Shown here: one piece after another, positions 1-14,100 of the stretch
Position numbering within the stretch: position 1 is the first letter of the stretch
Layout of the letters: the number at the start of each line of letters is the position of its first letter
Origin: Caenorhabditis remanei
Taxonomy: Eukaryota; Nematoda; Chromadorea; Rhabditida; Rhabditidae
Assembly (NCBI RefSeq): GCF_010183535.1
Contig: NC_071329.1
Span: 9,548,001-9,612,000, forward strand
DNA length: 64,000 bases
Direction: 5' to 3'
Program-made: the position numbers and the translations under genes
The notes under the pieces: model-generated
Database searches by the model: none
Seen by the model: only the letters and a program-made list of their open reading frames with translations
What the model was told of the DNA's origin: nothing

Positions 1-523
1 TGGAAAGAGATGTTGAAGAGCCCACTTATGACTGGTAGAGAGGGAGCACATCTCTGGATACGACACACGTAATTCGTAATTGGTATGCCAGTGTCATCGT
101 CAGCTTCTAAACGAATTAGTCGAGACTAATTGTAAGAGCCTGTTCAATCGGTTTCCTCGTATCCTCAGTGTTATGTCAACCTGAACGTTTTCTTCCGTTT
201 GTTAGGTGAATTGGTGTACGATTTCGGTTTGGATGGCGTAATTCCTAGTCTGATGAGGGAGATAGACTACTCGTCGCAATGAAGAGCCTGTTGTTGTACT
301 GTTCAGTTAGAGAGCATAAGATTTAGAGAGACGATGCCTGAAACGTGAGCACGCGCTGCGCAACAGCAGACGGGAGGAAAGAAGAAGAAGAACGGTGTGC
401 ATATGAATGAATGAAACAAACAGACGAATTTATTATTATGCAAGTCATGCTCTGCAAAAAGAAAATAGAGAAATTTTCGAAACGAAGAAAAAAGTGGGAT
501 GTGAACTCATTTATTTTTTACAG
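1..523. other. Non-coding stretch upstream of the first visible lat-1 exon
   Basis: No convincing coding exon is seen. The first in-window lat-1 exon begins at 524 and needs one base from a preceding exon, so the signal-peptide exon lies left of the window or in a very short exon I could not identify. The stretch is best read as intron. The only open frame here (411-608) simply runs into the lat-1 exon in the wrong frame. Confidence 0.6.
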
Positions 524-3500
524 GTACAATTTCCCATACAATTTGCGATGGAGAAGCTGCCGAGTTGAGTTGTCCTGCTGGAAAAGTTATCTCGATCGTT
601 CTCGGTAACTACGGTAGATTCTCAGTTGCGGTGTGCTTCACTGATAGTGATGTTGTTGCATCTAACGTCAAATGCGAGAATCCGAAAACTAAGTCAATAT
701 TGGAGAAGAAGTAAGTTTTACTACTTTTATTATTCTGTGAAAGAAGGGACACTTGGGAACTATAGGTGACCTAACTAACATATTCAACGAGTTATGAATA
801 GGTGCAAGCGCATTTGTAATAGCTTACTCACACTCTTTCGCATACTATCAATTGTTATAGTTGTCGGGGGGGACTCGTTTGTTCGGAATATTTTAAACAA
901 GTTTACTTGACAAAGAGCTGAAGTAACAACTATAGTTTTATGTCGTGACCGCATCTTATCAGTTTTATAACTGTACGAGACCACAAGACCTTGGCAAAGA
1001 TTTATCCGTGGAAGATTAATAATTCATTCTGAATATACTAATTGAACATCCGGTCATCGAGAGATCGGTAGAATAATTCAAATTGGTACATCCTGGACGA
1101 GCAGTCACAGACAATACCGCTATAAAAATGATGATGATATTGCCTTCGTGTGCCTATTCAGTAGTCGAACAAGGTCGTATGTCATTTGTGTCCGTTTTTT
1201 CACTACAAGTAATTCTATCGAATAGAACATTCATTAGCCGACCTCCCTGACTGCCAGTTATTCTACCATTTTTCCTACCGAGATGATCACGCAAGACACC
1301 CACGGCGTGCCTTCTTGTCGAAACGCATCATTTCACACTATCAAACGACTGCCTTTCCTCTCATTTTTTGAATGAATTGAGGCCGCGATCGCTGACTGCT
1401 TTCTTCTGCAGCTGTCTCGAATATCTGTCTTCGTTCGTTGAGGAAAAGGATGAAGAATAGTAAGAAGAAAAAAGAAGGAGGGACTACTGAGTAAACGGAA
1501 ATGACTCTCGCGCCTTTCTACTGATGCTCTTCCTTCTTTGCATGAAGCAGTTTTGAGTTTAAATTCGGAATTCGACACTATAGCACGGGAAAGAGCACTA
1601 TTAGATTGATGACCAAGAAATGTGAAGAAGATTCTTTTCGAGAGCACCATATGTTGTTATAGGACCATGGGTTCCACGAGAGCAAAACAAGGGCAAAGAC
1701 ATTTATGCGTGTATTTGTTTCGGATTCTCATGGATCATCATCATTTACCAATTAGAATTAGAACGCATTCCAACTGTTTGTATCATCGCAACTAGACAGC
1801 AGCTTTCGAAATGGTTTGCAAATGAGATATGAGGCGACAGTTGTGCAAACAAAAGCAGCAGTCAATTAGCTGCGCAAACTACCTTGAAACTGGCAAGTCA
1901 AGAAGCTCCACTTTCGTTACCAACAAGAAAGTTGTATTGCTATGAACTATAGTTGCGGGGTAAACTCGACTGTACTTGGTGAAATTAGAAAGAAATCTAC
2001 AAATAATTTTCGGAAATGCATTGCGCTAAATGATGCTCAGTCTACCGTCAAATATGTGAACACATGTTGTTGCCATGTTTCGATCTGGTAACCCCATAAA
2101 TTTCAACCATAAATTGCTGCTGTTCTTCTACAATTAGCTCTCTTTTGGAGCATGAAATGGAAAAACAGAGGCCATCGAGGTGTCAAATTGATGGGTTTTG
2201 CCCTCTTTTGACCAGTCTTGTCTTGTTTGACCGATTGACCACGGCCAACCTAACCCATCTTCTTTTTCCATCAATCTGAAAAGAAAAATGAGCGAATATT
2301 GTGCGCAGTAGCACGGAGGGGCACCATCCTGAGATGGGTGGTTTAATTAACACATTTTCCTGTTTTTTGATGGGTAGATGCTCGTGGCGAAATAGAAGAA
2401 GAAGAGCCATGCGGTGTGAAGAAAAAAGGATTATGTCGGCGTCACGCACAAGACGGAGAAGGATTATGGATGGAAGGCTGTGAAGAGCCCGGGGGCAGAC
2501 GGCTGCCGACTTCTTGATGATTCGCATCAGTGGCGATAAGTAATGGGACCACAGGGCCACTTCTTCCTCTTGATGCTCGGGAAGAACAAGTCAGGAATAA
2601 GGGAAACCGGCTGATTTGCATAAACAGAGTGCCTTTTGTTTTTACCGCAGAAAGTGAGTAGTTGGTGGAATAGGTTCTCAGCAATCAAGATGGAAGGAGG
2701 GTTAATTGAGAAAGTTGAGGGCGGCAGATGCGAGTTATTGTTATAGAATGTTCAGTGACCCATGTGACAGTAAGAAAAACTGCTCATCTATTCTATCGAG
2801 ACAATGTCTTCTCGGCGGTGTCGTTTGCTTCTTCATTCCAATGACCGGATGAGATGTTTCTAATTTCCCGCCGCCGAAACTTGTTAGAACAATAGACAGT
2901 AGAAATTTGATACAATATCCAAAGATGAACAACTAACAAGAACTGGGTTATTGTTGGTATATTCACCCAACTTCACAAGCTTGCTAGAAAAATGAACTCA
3001 ATTTGTCACCTTTGGTTGCGTTTCACTATGTTTACAATAATAAACTATGAGCTAAATCGTTCACTAATTGTTATGGTCTTTTGTCTCGGAAGAATTAGAT
3101 ACAAGGTGCACCTCTCGTATTTCATCGTCGTTTATTGCGTGAGCCTGTTGGTCGGATTTCACCAATGAATTGGAGGCCTGTATGTAAAGCCTATGATTAA
3201 AAAAGAACGAATTGATGATGGGTCAGAGTCAGTCGTTAGTCAGATGTATGTGGTCGCCAGCGTACACGTTTTATGTGACATCTTGTACTTGTATTGTTGT
3301 CGGGCCGCCTGGGGAGAAGAAGGGCCTTGAAAACAAATAAGTTTCGGTAATTCGGTATTGTATGGATATGTGTTTGTGCTAAGAACAGGGAGAGAGTAAA
3401 CGTCGTCTCCGGATGAAAAGTCTTGACACCAGTTTCAAAAAGACCATAAGGGGCCGCCCGTAGCTTCGTTGATTGATTGCCTGATATAGTATGCGAGAAG

Positions 3501-6500
3501 ATGCCCTTTCACCGTATGGACACTCGATGATTTGTGACGCGAACACGTGCTGACAGCTCTTTTCGGTCATGCCGACTGTTTTGATCTCCGTTGGGAGTTG
3601 CGCAAAACAGATAGAGAACACTCCGTATCCTGGAAGAGTCATTCACATGGATGAACTCTGGCATCTGTCATTCTTTTTGTATTCATTGAAAACAAGAATT
3701 GAGGTCAGCAGGTGGTGTGAAATCATCACAAAACCAAGAATATTGTTTTAAGTTTTAACGTTACTCAGCTTCTTGGTCGTTTGTTGCGCAAGATGGTGTT
3801 AGCTGGGTTAATCCGGTTCAAACCAAAATTGGTGCCTAGGAAACAGATGTGCGAAGAAACTGAGAAAGCAAGAAGGGTAGCATTTATAAGATTACAGTGG
3901 TTTTACCCCGAGGTCCCCTGCATTAAATTATGCAATAATTGTAAGGTTGTCTATCTCTCCAGATGTAACGGAAAGCAAACGTGTCGCTTCTTCGTCGATA
4001 CGTTTCTGTTCGATGACGCGTGCCCTTTGATGAGCAAATATCTGGAAGTTCAACATGAATGTCATGAAGGTAGAGATAACTAGATTGGCGTGTACATGTG
4101 GTTGTAGTTGTGAATTGATATTTTTATGATTTGCGTTGCGTTGCGTGCGAAATATTGTTTATGTTGTTTGTACAATGTGTTGTTCCATTTCAGATGCAAC
4201 GGACATTCGAATTGCGATTTCTCTGTTGACAAGAAGACGTTCAATGAAGATCCATGTCCCAACACGTCAAAATATTTGGAAGTGAAATACAATTGTGTTG
4301 TTCCTGGTTAGTAGCATGGGTTTGGTTTAATTTCAGTTCAAAATGTTGTTTTATTGACGTTGTCACAGTACATTTGAGGTTTTTACCAATACATTTCATT
4401 CCAGCTACCACAACTACAACAACGACGACTACATCGACTACTACTACCGATAGTAGTCTGATATTGAACGAAGAAGAAGAAGAGGAGGTTCAAAAGGTTA
4501 GTGCGGGTAGATGACCCAATGGGGGATTAGAATGAGTTATGGATGCATGTTTTCACCCATCTTTAAAATAAAAATTCTTACAGGACTCGGACAATTCGGA
4601 CAAATACGTGAAGCCAAAAAAGAATAAAGACTTGTTCTGCTCGGCTACAAATCGACGCGGAGTAAACTGGCAGAACACTAAAGCTGGCACGAAATCGAGT
4701 GCACCGTGTCCAGAAGGATCTTCAGGAAAGCAGTTGTGGGAGTGCTCAGCAAATGGTCAATGGGCATCTGAATTTCCAAACAGTGCCGGCTGTGAAAGCG
4801 ATTGGATCTCTGTGAAGACCAGCTCTCTGACAGGAGTCATAACCACCGAAGATGCTTCTGGAATACCAGAGTTCCTCCGGAACCTTGATTCCGAAACAAG
4901 ACGTCCGTTAGTTGGAGGTGACTTGCCGAAAGTTCTTCATCTTCTCGAAAGAACTGTAAATGTGCTGGCTGAAGAAAGTTGGGCTTATCAACATCTGGAA
5001 CTTTCGAACAAAGGTGTGATACAAGTGATGAACACTTTAATTAGAAAGCCGGATGTTTGGCCAAGTTGGGATGTTTTAAAGCGAAAGGAATTTGCGTCAC
5101 GATTGATTCTGGCTGCTGAAAAGGCGATGGTCGCGTCAGCAAAAGGAATGCAGGAATCTCAGCAATCAAATGTGATTGTGCAGCCATCGATCATAGTTGA
5201 AGTTTCTCACAAAATTAAGATGTCTTCACAGCCGACCGACTATATTTTATTCCCAGCTGCAGCGTTGTGGGATGGGCAAAGTGTTGATAATGTGCACATT
5301 CCAAGAGATGCTATATTGAAAGTGAGCCAGGATGACACGCAAGTATTCTTCTCCTCAATTGATAATATTGGTCAAGAGATGACACCACTCGATGTAACTG
5401 TTCCTATAACAGGCACTGATAAGACTGAAGTTCGTAAACGTCGAGTTGTTTCGAGAATTGTTGGAGCTTCGTTGATCGGAAACGGAAAAGAGAAACGAGT
5501 CGAAAAGTTGGATCAACCAGTTAGGATCACGTTTTATCACAAAGAATCTGCTGTTCGACATATGAGCAGTCCAACTTGTGTTTGGTGGAATCATCACGAA
5601 TTGAAATGGAATCCATCTGGATGTCGTCTTAATTCACACAACAACACAATGACAACATGTGATTGCAACCACCTCACACATTTCGCTGTTTTAATGGATG
5701 TTCGTGGACATGAACTGGATGAAGTCGATGAAACTTTGTTGACTTTATTAACATACGTTGGATGCATCGTTTCAATCGTTTGTCTGTTGCTCACATTCTT
5801 CGCCTATTTGATGTTCAGTAGAAACGGAGGTGACCGGTACGTTCATATTTAAAGTTTTTCTTTATTCTATTTCAATGTGTTTTTTTTCAGAGTCTTCATT
5901 CATGAGAACTTGTGTCTCACGTTGGCTATCGCTGAAATTACATTCCTGGCTGGAATAACACGAACAGAAGATTCGGTTCAATGTGGAATCATTGCTGCGG
6001 TACTCATGTATATGTTCCTCACAGCTCTCACATGGATGTTATTAGAAGGATATCATATACATCGAATGCTGACTGAAGTGTTCCCATCTGATCCACGCCG
6101 TTTCTCATATCTCATCATCGGTTATATTCCTCCGGCGATCATCACACTCTGTGCCTACCTATATAACTCGAATGGTTTTGGAACAACTGACTATTGCTGG
6201 TTAACCACTCAAAACAACTTTATATGGTTTTTTGCCGGTCCGGCTTCGTTCATTCTTTGCGTGAACACACTTGTACTTGTCAAGACTCTGTGCACTGTTT
6301 ATCAACACACAAGTGGAGGGTATCTTCCTTGCCGACACGATGTGGATTCAGGAAGATCTATTCGAAACTGGATCAAGGGATCTTTGGCTTTGGCGAGCTT
6401 GCTGGGAGTTACGTGGTTGTTTGGACTTTTCTGGATCGAGGACTCTGGCTCAATTGTTATGGCATATGCATTCACCATTTCAAACTCGTTACAAGGACTT

Positions 6501-7552
6501 TTCATCTTCTTATTCCACGTTGTCTTCGCCGAGAAAATGCGCAAAGACGTTGGTCATTGGATGTATAGGCGTGGATGTGGGGGATCGAGTAATTCATCAC
6601 CAAATCATAAACGAAACAATGGACAACGTGATTTAATGTCTCCCGGAATGAATAGCTCAACAGGGAGCGAATTTCTCGTAAGTTTTATTCAAAGTCTCAA
6701 TTGTCAATGTAAATATGTATGTCCAATTGTTAAATTTGTGATTAGAAAAAACGAGTTGGTGTAACGAAAAAAGCTGATTACTCGCCTGTTGCCGTGGCGA
6801 ACAAGAAAAACCGTGAGAATTTTGTGTGAAGCTAATGATTGATATCTCTACCTTTTGGTAACCCACTTGATCTAGAACTAACTATATTTCTTTTTCAAAT
6901 CTAAAATGTCTAGTTTCTGTCTAATAATAACTGTGTGAAAGTGTAACATACACACCTTCAATTTCAATTGTCCACTATTTCAGTACAACACGAACGACAA
7001 GTACCTGAGCAACTCGGATACTACGAATCGATTGGCCTTTAGTAATCGGATGCCTCATCCTAATCAAATGTCCATTTATCAGCAGCATCCACAACATCCA
7101 CAAAAACAAATTTATGAACCTCAACCAGGTCAGGGAATATCACATACTTTCTTTACCCAACTTGAAATATTACAGGAACTTACGACTACGCAACCATCGC
7201 TTATGGAGATATGATGCCTGGACACATGAATCGTGTCGCAGCTCCGCCAGCTTATCAACGTCTTGCCGTGGCTGAAGGTCGATATGGTAGTCAACATCAA
7301 CTGTACCAAGGGTGGCATCATCGACCTCCTCCAGAGTTCTCACCTCCACCACCTCCACCTAGTGTACCATCCAATCCACGACATTATGGTACTGGTTCAA
7401 GTGGTCGTCGTCCGCCAAGTTCAAAAATGAGTGACGATTCTGCCTACTCCGATGGGTCTTCTTCAATGTTGACAACAGAAGTGACGCCACAAGGACAGAC
7501 TGTTCTTCGTATTGACTTGAATAAGCCAAGCATGTACTGTCAAGATTTATAG
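524..7552 (+). CDS. lat-1: Latrophilin-type adhesion G-protein-coupled receptor (5' end missing)
   Basis: Cell-surface adhesion GPCR; latrophilins act in cell polarity, neuronal and reproductive functions. Exons: 524-710, then 3963-4069 or 4194-4306, then 4405-4496, 4584-5836, 5891-6677, 6984-7128, 7176-7552; all phases agree. Domains in order: galactose-binding (RBL) lectin (CDGEAAELSCPAGKVISI; CNG..C motif), Thr-rich/acidic linker, hormone-receptor motif (FCSATNRRG to GCESDW), GAIN domain, GPS (CVWWNHHELKWNPSGC with CDCNHLTHF, cleavage expected between L and T), seven membrane segments (TM1 LTLLTYVGCIVSIVCLLLTF to TM7 MAYAFTISNSLQGLFIFLF), and a long Pro/Gln-rich cytoplasmic tail ending MYCQDL. 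The olfactomedin domain of vertebrate latrophilins is absent, as expected for nematodes. The start exon lies outside the window. Identification rests on recalled similarity to C. elegans B0457.1 and is strong. Confidence 0.93.
711..3962 (+). other. Large intron of lat-1 (3.25 kb)
   Basis: Donor GTAAGT at 711 and acceptor CTCCAG just before 3963. No exon that fits the lectin frame was found inside. Open frames here are short, on both strands, and have no family resemblance. An intron this long near the 5' end of a neuronal receptor gene is a plausible place for enhancers, but no specific motif was identified. Confidence 0.6.
4194..4306 (+). other. lat-1: Alternative (mutually exclusive) lectin-domain exon of lat-1
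   Basis: This exon has the same entry and exit phase as 3963-4069 and codes for a homologous segment (pattern CNG..C.F.VD...F..D.CP..SKYLEV....C in both). It has a good acceptor (ATTTCAG) and donor (GTTAGT). Using both exons together shifts the frame and reaches a TGA within this exon, so they should be exclusive alternatives. They end the lectin domain differently and so could give receptors with different ligand preference. Confidence 0.85.
6746..6829 (+). other. lat-1: Candidate alternative 3' terminal exon of lat-1
   Basis: After the 6677/6678 donor, an ATTAG acceptor at 6744-6745 joins in phase to 27 codons (KKRVGVTKKADYSPVAVANK followed by KNRENFV) and a TGA at 6827-6829. This would replace the long Pro/Gln-rich tail with a short basic one ending NFV. 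An internal GTGAG could alternatively splice on to 6984 in another frame. The acceptor is weaker than TTTCAG, so this is a candidate isoform only. Confidence 0.45.
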
Positions 7553-8100
7553 TCTCCCCTGTTTTCATAATGCGTGTATTTTTTTTTACAAAACCGGTTG
7601 ATTTCCAAGTAGTTTTAGTTAATCTTACCTCCTCAAAAATCCCTCTCATTCAACTCGGGTATCTCCCGTTGTGACATTTCTTCTCCCTCGAATCTTTCTA
7701 TGATCCCTTTTGAACCATGTCAGGAATTACCTCGAAGCTTTAAGCACATGTTCAGAGAATTCATCTGCTACTGGTTTAATAAGAATTGTAATAATTTGTT
7801 AAATAATATTTCCTCCTCGTTTTCTTGTTTTTCTCCAAATGTTGCTTTCTAAAACTTAAGTCAACAAAATGTTCTACTTTTCAATAGACCCCGTTGTGCT
7901 CATTCTCGCCGGTAGCCGAATTTCGTTGTAGAGATTTCTGTACTTTATGTTTCTTTCTTCTGTTTTTTATCATGCATTTTTATCTTCTCTTATGATAGTT
8001 CAGATATCAGTTTACAAAACTAATCTGAATTTGTCGATTAATGTCGTAATAAATTGAATCAATTATTTCAAGTGTATATACTTGCCATTTCAGGAATCCC
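7553..8100 (+). other. lat-1 3' UTR
   Basis: AT-rich sequence after the lat-1 stop, with AATAAA at 8048-8053 as the likely poly(A) signal. No open frame of interest. Confidence 0.6.
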
Positions 8101-11100
8101 CTTCACATTTATAATCCTAATTTCTAAATCTTTTTGCCAAGAGTCTCCATCTTTTGAATGCTCTTTTTTCATCTGTGTTAGGATCAAATTCGTCGTCTTC
8201 TTTGCATTCTAAATGGGTCCTCCCCCTCTTCCACTCTATTTTCTTCCGTCGGAAATAGAATCTTCTTCGTCCAAATTTTCGACGTCATCACCGTTTTCGT
8301 GCAAGATTCTCCTTCCATTCATTTTTTTTCCAGAATGTCAAATGGCAATAGGATATTTTCGATTCTCTCGTTTTTTTGGTGGGCTCAACACGAAAATATT
8401 TTTGTTTCCATTGTTCCTGCACACAATTTTTCCCCGTTTTTCAGAATTCTCTTCTTTTTTCCCTTTTTCTCGTTTATCTAATATCCTAATCGTTTTGGTT
8501 TATTCCCTTTTCGGAAGAAGTTTACCCACGTTTACCCATAATCATTGGAAGCCAATCTTTTCAAGTTTCTTTAAAAAAACATAAGTTATCCCCGAAGACC
8601 AAAAATCTGTCTTGTGATTCTTCAAATTCCCCGTAATCCGTTTCTGTTTATGTCAGGTTTCTGGAATATTCCAGAGATAAAAAAGCAAATGTTGCCCCCT
8701 TTTCAGAATGAAATCATTTTATTCATTTGTGAATAATAGGTTGGTGAATTCCTCTGTGATCAGCTAATATCTCACTATTTCTATTGAAAGTTTTCTTTAA
8801 ATTATTTCACTTTTCGGACGAGTTGTCTGAGCATCTCCAATCGGAATTATAAACCTTCCTATCGTTTCTAAGTTTCAATCAGTCTTGGATCATTTCCACG
8901 AAAAGAGATTTCCCTTTTCTATTTTCTGCTCAACCACCGTATACCCGTCTGACTTCTTCCTCGTCTTCCTTGATTCACATTCATTTTCAATTCCACTTTT
9001 TTCTTTTCATTCCTTTCATTTTTCCACGACCAAAGGTTTTTTCTTCGTGTCTTCTGAGACGTGACTGATCGTCTTTTTTCCCTATTCAGGTACATTCTGC
9101 ACCTGAATGAAAACGTGCAGAAAAGACGGATGAGTGAGAAAAAAATAAGAAAAATGTTTTCTGGGTGCACAAATATTTTTCGCGACTGAATAGTGGAAAG
9201 AATACAACCCGGAATATTCCAGTCTAGTCGTTGAAGATCGGCAAATAAATAAAATGGATCAGTGAGAATACGGTAGTTCGTTGAAGTGGGTTTTATGTTT
9301 TTTTCAAATGGAAATTTATGAATATTTCGTCAAAAGAATATAGACAAAAACAAGATTTTGAGAACTCATGTATTAGCAAATTTTAAGAAACTTTAGGTTT
9401 TGCTTGGTATAAATAAAAGAAATTTGACACTAGTATATCTAATTTTGTTCTCAATATTGACCTAGTTGTTCTGATTGTTAGAATCTAGAAGTATTGCGAA
9501 GTTGCAGATTATCAACAAAACAATCCGGAATTTACATGAAGAAATCGACAGAAGGTATATTTTGATCGGAAATTTTCTTCTGAAACTCAAAATCCTAAGC
9601 AAGTTCCCGTTGAAAACTGTGCTTCGGTGTTTAAGAAACGTCTATAGACATAATTTCCGTTGACTACAAAACTCCTGTTCCACGTGGAAACTATTTTATA
9701 TTTGTACACCTGAAATGTGCATTCTTTATGATCACCACAGAAACTCTCCACGTAAACAGAAGTTGTCATGCGTTTTACTTTATTTCATTGGTCAGCAATT
9801 CGTTTGATTTTCGGAAAACACAGGTTTATCAGTCACAAAAATGGCACTCAAAACTATTCGTTTTATGCTAAACGAAAAGTTGGAATCAACGAGAGTTCTC
9901 GATTTCAAACGATAACTATTTTATGTCTAGAACTCTCTATTTGATGGTCTCTCTATTCAAATAATTCATAAAATCAGTCGTAATCCGATTCGTCGCCTTT
10001 GCCCCCATCCATCATTTAAAAGTAAGGTATTCGACGGGTTTGCGTGTCCATTCCTGTCATTTTTCTATCTATTTATATATTTATTTCCAGTGAACTCAAG
10101 ATGGTCTACATAAGTGATTTTTCGAATTCGATTCCAGGTACATCTTGTACCACGAATCCATATCTATTAATCACTGTCAACTAGTCCGATTAGGTAGTCG
10201 GTGATGTGTCAAAGACGAATTCAGTCGTCGAACTTTGGCCCTCATCCGTCCTGTTTCAAGGACTTTCCGGTACGAGGTTGACATGTTTCCCAGTATAAAA
10301 ACATCGACTGTTGCACAGTTTTTCTCTGGGAAAATATAATTCCCGATTCCAAAACTACTGTATTTCTGGGATTGTATCTCGTTAAACAATTAGTAGAGGT
10401 AAAAAAGGGATCGTTTTAGTTTTCAAAGCAAAGTTATATAAAGCTAGAATTTTTAGGTGATTTAGTAAGAAATGTAATATTCGTAATACATTACTTTTAT
10501 GAAATGTTTTTAATGTTTTCCAGTTATTCATAGAACAAAATTATATTTTGACAATGAGAAATCAAAAGTAGTCCGAACTTTTCTCGTGTTTTACTTGGAA
10601 TCTGATTTTCAGCAGAACGAGAAAGCCCTCATTCATTTCTCTTCTACCCGACTTTCCATTAACTTCAACTGGATTAGTCCCCAAAATTACTTTGTTGAAA
10701 ACCTCAAATTCGGGTAAATCAAACGATAATTAGTTCTCTTCAACTACATTGATAAGTCATTCAAATGCCTATCCTATCCCCTAATCAGCAGCAAACATTT
10801 CGTCACAAACCAATTAAAAGAAGATTTATTTCCAACAGTTTGTTCATGTCATTCGTTCTTTGTTGTTCTCTTATTTCTCTTGTTAACTGCCAATTATAAA
10901 CTAAACTTTTTTGCGATCTCCATCTCCGAATCAAACTGGTTTCATTTGCAAATGAACATTTATTGCATCAAAAAGAATAGGGAGAGTTCTTTGAATCTTT
11001 TCATTCTTGACTCTGTATAGACACGTGTTTGTATCTAGTTAAATGTTCATTGTTTGTACAGTGAACTCGTAAAAGTTCACAAATCCTCTGGGTATCTCTT

Positions 11101-14100
11101 TCCAGTCCAATGTGTCCATTCTATCTTCCTCCCATTTATCAAATCTCGTTTCGATTTTGATGAATTAAATTTTTCACAGAAGCGTGTTGATAACCATTCG
11201 TTGTTGATTAGAAAACGAGAGAAAGATATATTTCCCTTCCGTTTCTTGGTTCCTTCTTTTAACAAGAACTTCCAAATTTTGGTAGGTATTCGAAAGATTA
11301 GGAATCATTATGATCTCATCATTGAAAATCTTGTGTTTTGGTTCGACTGATACTAAGTTCTTGGGTTCGAAAGAAATGAGAAATATCGAACAGTATCTGA
11401 AATATCCCATCCAGATGAATCAGTGCTCGATCCTAGAGAAAGTTCGATCTTTTTTTTCGATAAATGATTTCGTGCAGAGTGGAGAATATAATTAATTCCT
11501 TCTGACTATGAGCCAGATGACTTTTCTTGTGAATTACCGCGAGTTTTTCGAAGAAAATGGAAGAGAGTTTTTTCTTGAAATCAGGAAATAATCAGAATCC
11601 CACTAAAAAAAGCATCAAGAATCATTTTTCGGTGTGAGAATCTATTCCAATTTCCCTCTTCTTCCAAGTGAAAAGCTAGTCGAATTTCCCGTTTTCTCCT
11701 TTTTTCTACGCAATTAGGCTTTCGACTTCTCTTCCACTTTTACATATTGGTCATGTTTTTTACACTCGAACTGCCTCCCACTTTCCTATTTTTTGCCGTG
11801 CTTTTACTTTTACAGCCGCCCCCAAGAGAATGTCCTTTCGGAGAAAATGAGAGATGAAGCTTTCGAATGAATTTTTTCAGAGAGAGTCCAATCAACTTTC
11901 TTTCAATTGGGGAAAAATTAACTTTTTGTTGAATTGCAGAGTGCAATTCGAGTGGAATTCTCATTGTGATTCTCTGCTCTGTATAAAACTAGAACTGGAT
12001 TCGAGAGCGACTTGTTCATTTTGGGCTCCGACAAGCTATGCACTTCTAGCACTTTTAACTCTCATGTGTCATCTGGAATTTCCGCTAAGAACCAAAGATT
12101 TACTCATACTTCAAGTCGACTTAAAATCAATGAAGAGATGATGTGATTTTCTCGTAAGACTTATTTAGTACACTGAGAATCCTTAGATCGCATTATCCTC
12201 AATCTCTTGAATGTGGTTAGAAGAGGAATAGAATCAGTCAGAATGTATTTGATTCAGTAGTTGACGTCTGAAATATGTTTTCAGTTAGCCGTGTATACGG
12301 TAACTGTGTATAAACGCCAATTCCAAATGTTCAAAAGTTCAGAGACATTTGGTCCCAACCAATTTTGGAAAGTATTTTGTAGAAGCTGAAATATGATACC
12401 AGTCGTTAGATCCTAAGCGAACTAATGAAATTGAACCGTCAGTCATCCGTTCCAACTGAATATTTTAATGGATCCTTTCGAAGATTCAGATGTCACTTCT
12501 CTCGTGACGTCACGCTCATTTTGTTTCATTTTGAAATCTGATCTTCCCGCTATCATTCATTCTCTGTCGAAATCCAAGTTAGTCCCCCTCCTTTTTTGAA
12601 ATTATCTCTCTCATTGTCAATTATCCAAAGCCATTACTAATTAGATAGTTTTGTAGCATGTAGCCAATTCATTTTCGTATTTTGTAACAAATACTTCAAG
12701 GTTCATACCTCAACGATCTAATACCAAAAATACTGTATTCTGAGTTAATTCTGGTTGTTTTCTGGAAAAAAAAACCGATTTTTGGCATTGTATTGCAATC
12801 CATAAACATTTCACTCGTTTCTGAAAATATTTTATTGCGTAAACGTTGCAAAAAGAACTTGTCAAAAGGAGAGGTCTACAGTCAACCAGAAACTATATAA
12901 ATACAGTTCAATTTGAATCATTGATCTACGGTAAGAGGGAACTTATTTTTACAAAAATTTGGAAAACAATCTTTTAGAGATAACAAAACTGATATTTCAT
13001 CACCATTTTGTAGTCAAAAATTGAACTTTTCAATGTCACAATGTCTATCATTCTTTGATTTGAAAGTACTTTAAACTATTGGATCTTTGAAAATCCAAAA
13101 TTCAACAAATATTTGTTTATTTCTCTCCATAAAAAGACTTTCTTCGACCTTCACCCAAATGCTATTTTCAAATCAAAAACCCATTAGTTCATCTGAATTT
13201 TCTTCTTCTCTACAAAGATGTTTCCGGTTCTTAATCGTCTAATCTAATAACTCTTCTAATCGTGCAACATGTCCAAAATGACGTGATTTTTCTTGTCCAT
13301 AAAACGGTGAGAAATTCAATTGGTCAAGGTTTTTGAAAACATCGAAACAATGTTCTAAAGGAGTTCATATTTTTGTGATCCTGTAAATTAGATTTTGAAC
13401 TTTTAAGTTTAAAATGAGACATTACTGTAATGACTATATGCATATGATCTACATACCTCCTATCTTGAAAATTCAGCTCCAACTCATTTTTGCCGTCTTA
13501 TCATGAGTCTCAGGTGTTCTCTATTTTTGCTCTTTCTTCTTCTTCTTCTTCAAAGTTCTCACTATCTGTCAAATAAGCAAACATGTTTTGATTTTTGAGG
13601 TGGCGTCTCACTCTTCCTCTTCTTTAAAAAACCGGAAACTCTCTACTTGTTCCTTCTTTTTTGTCTCTCTATCCAACCATAATTGTAGCTCCCGACAACT
13701 CAAAAAAATTTGATTGTTCTCTCCTTTTCTCTCATGTTTTTTCTTCTTGTTGCCGAGCTTACGAGAAAAAAAAACAAGTTAGATACTTTCAGTAAACAGA
13801 ACACTTGTTTTTTGTTACTCTCTTTTTTCAATTCCTCACTTTCAAATTATATTTTGTATTGAGTGGAAAGTACATTTAAAAACGAAAATGAGTCATTTTG
13901 AATAGAAAGAGAAAATATAATCTAATAGAAAAAGAAGAACAAGTCAACCGATTTTTATTGGTTTTTCGTATAGGACTGGTTCAAGTAAGTCGTGTTCTTT
14001 TTATTGGAAAAGTGAAATTACTTTCACATTTTCTTGAGTGAAAAAGAGATTTTTGCTCACTTGATTATTTGATCTCGAGGTCAGTCAGAACAGAGTCACA

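Noticed and set aside
411..608. Plus-strand 65-residue open frame at the left end
   Set aside because: It overlaps the lat-1 lectin exon in a different frame and crosses its acceptor.
8213..8584. 123-residue Phe/Ser-rich open frame
   Set aside because: Composition simply reflects T-rich DNA; no splice continuity or family resemblance.
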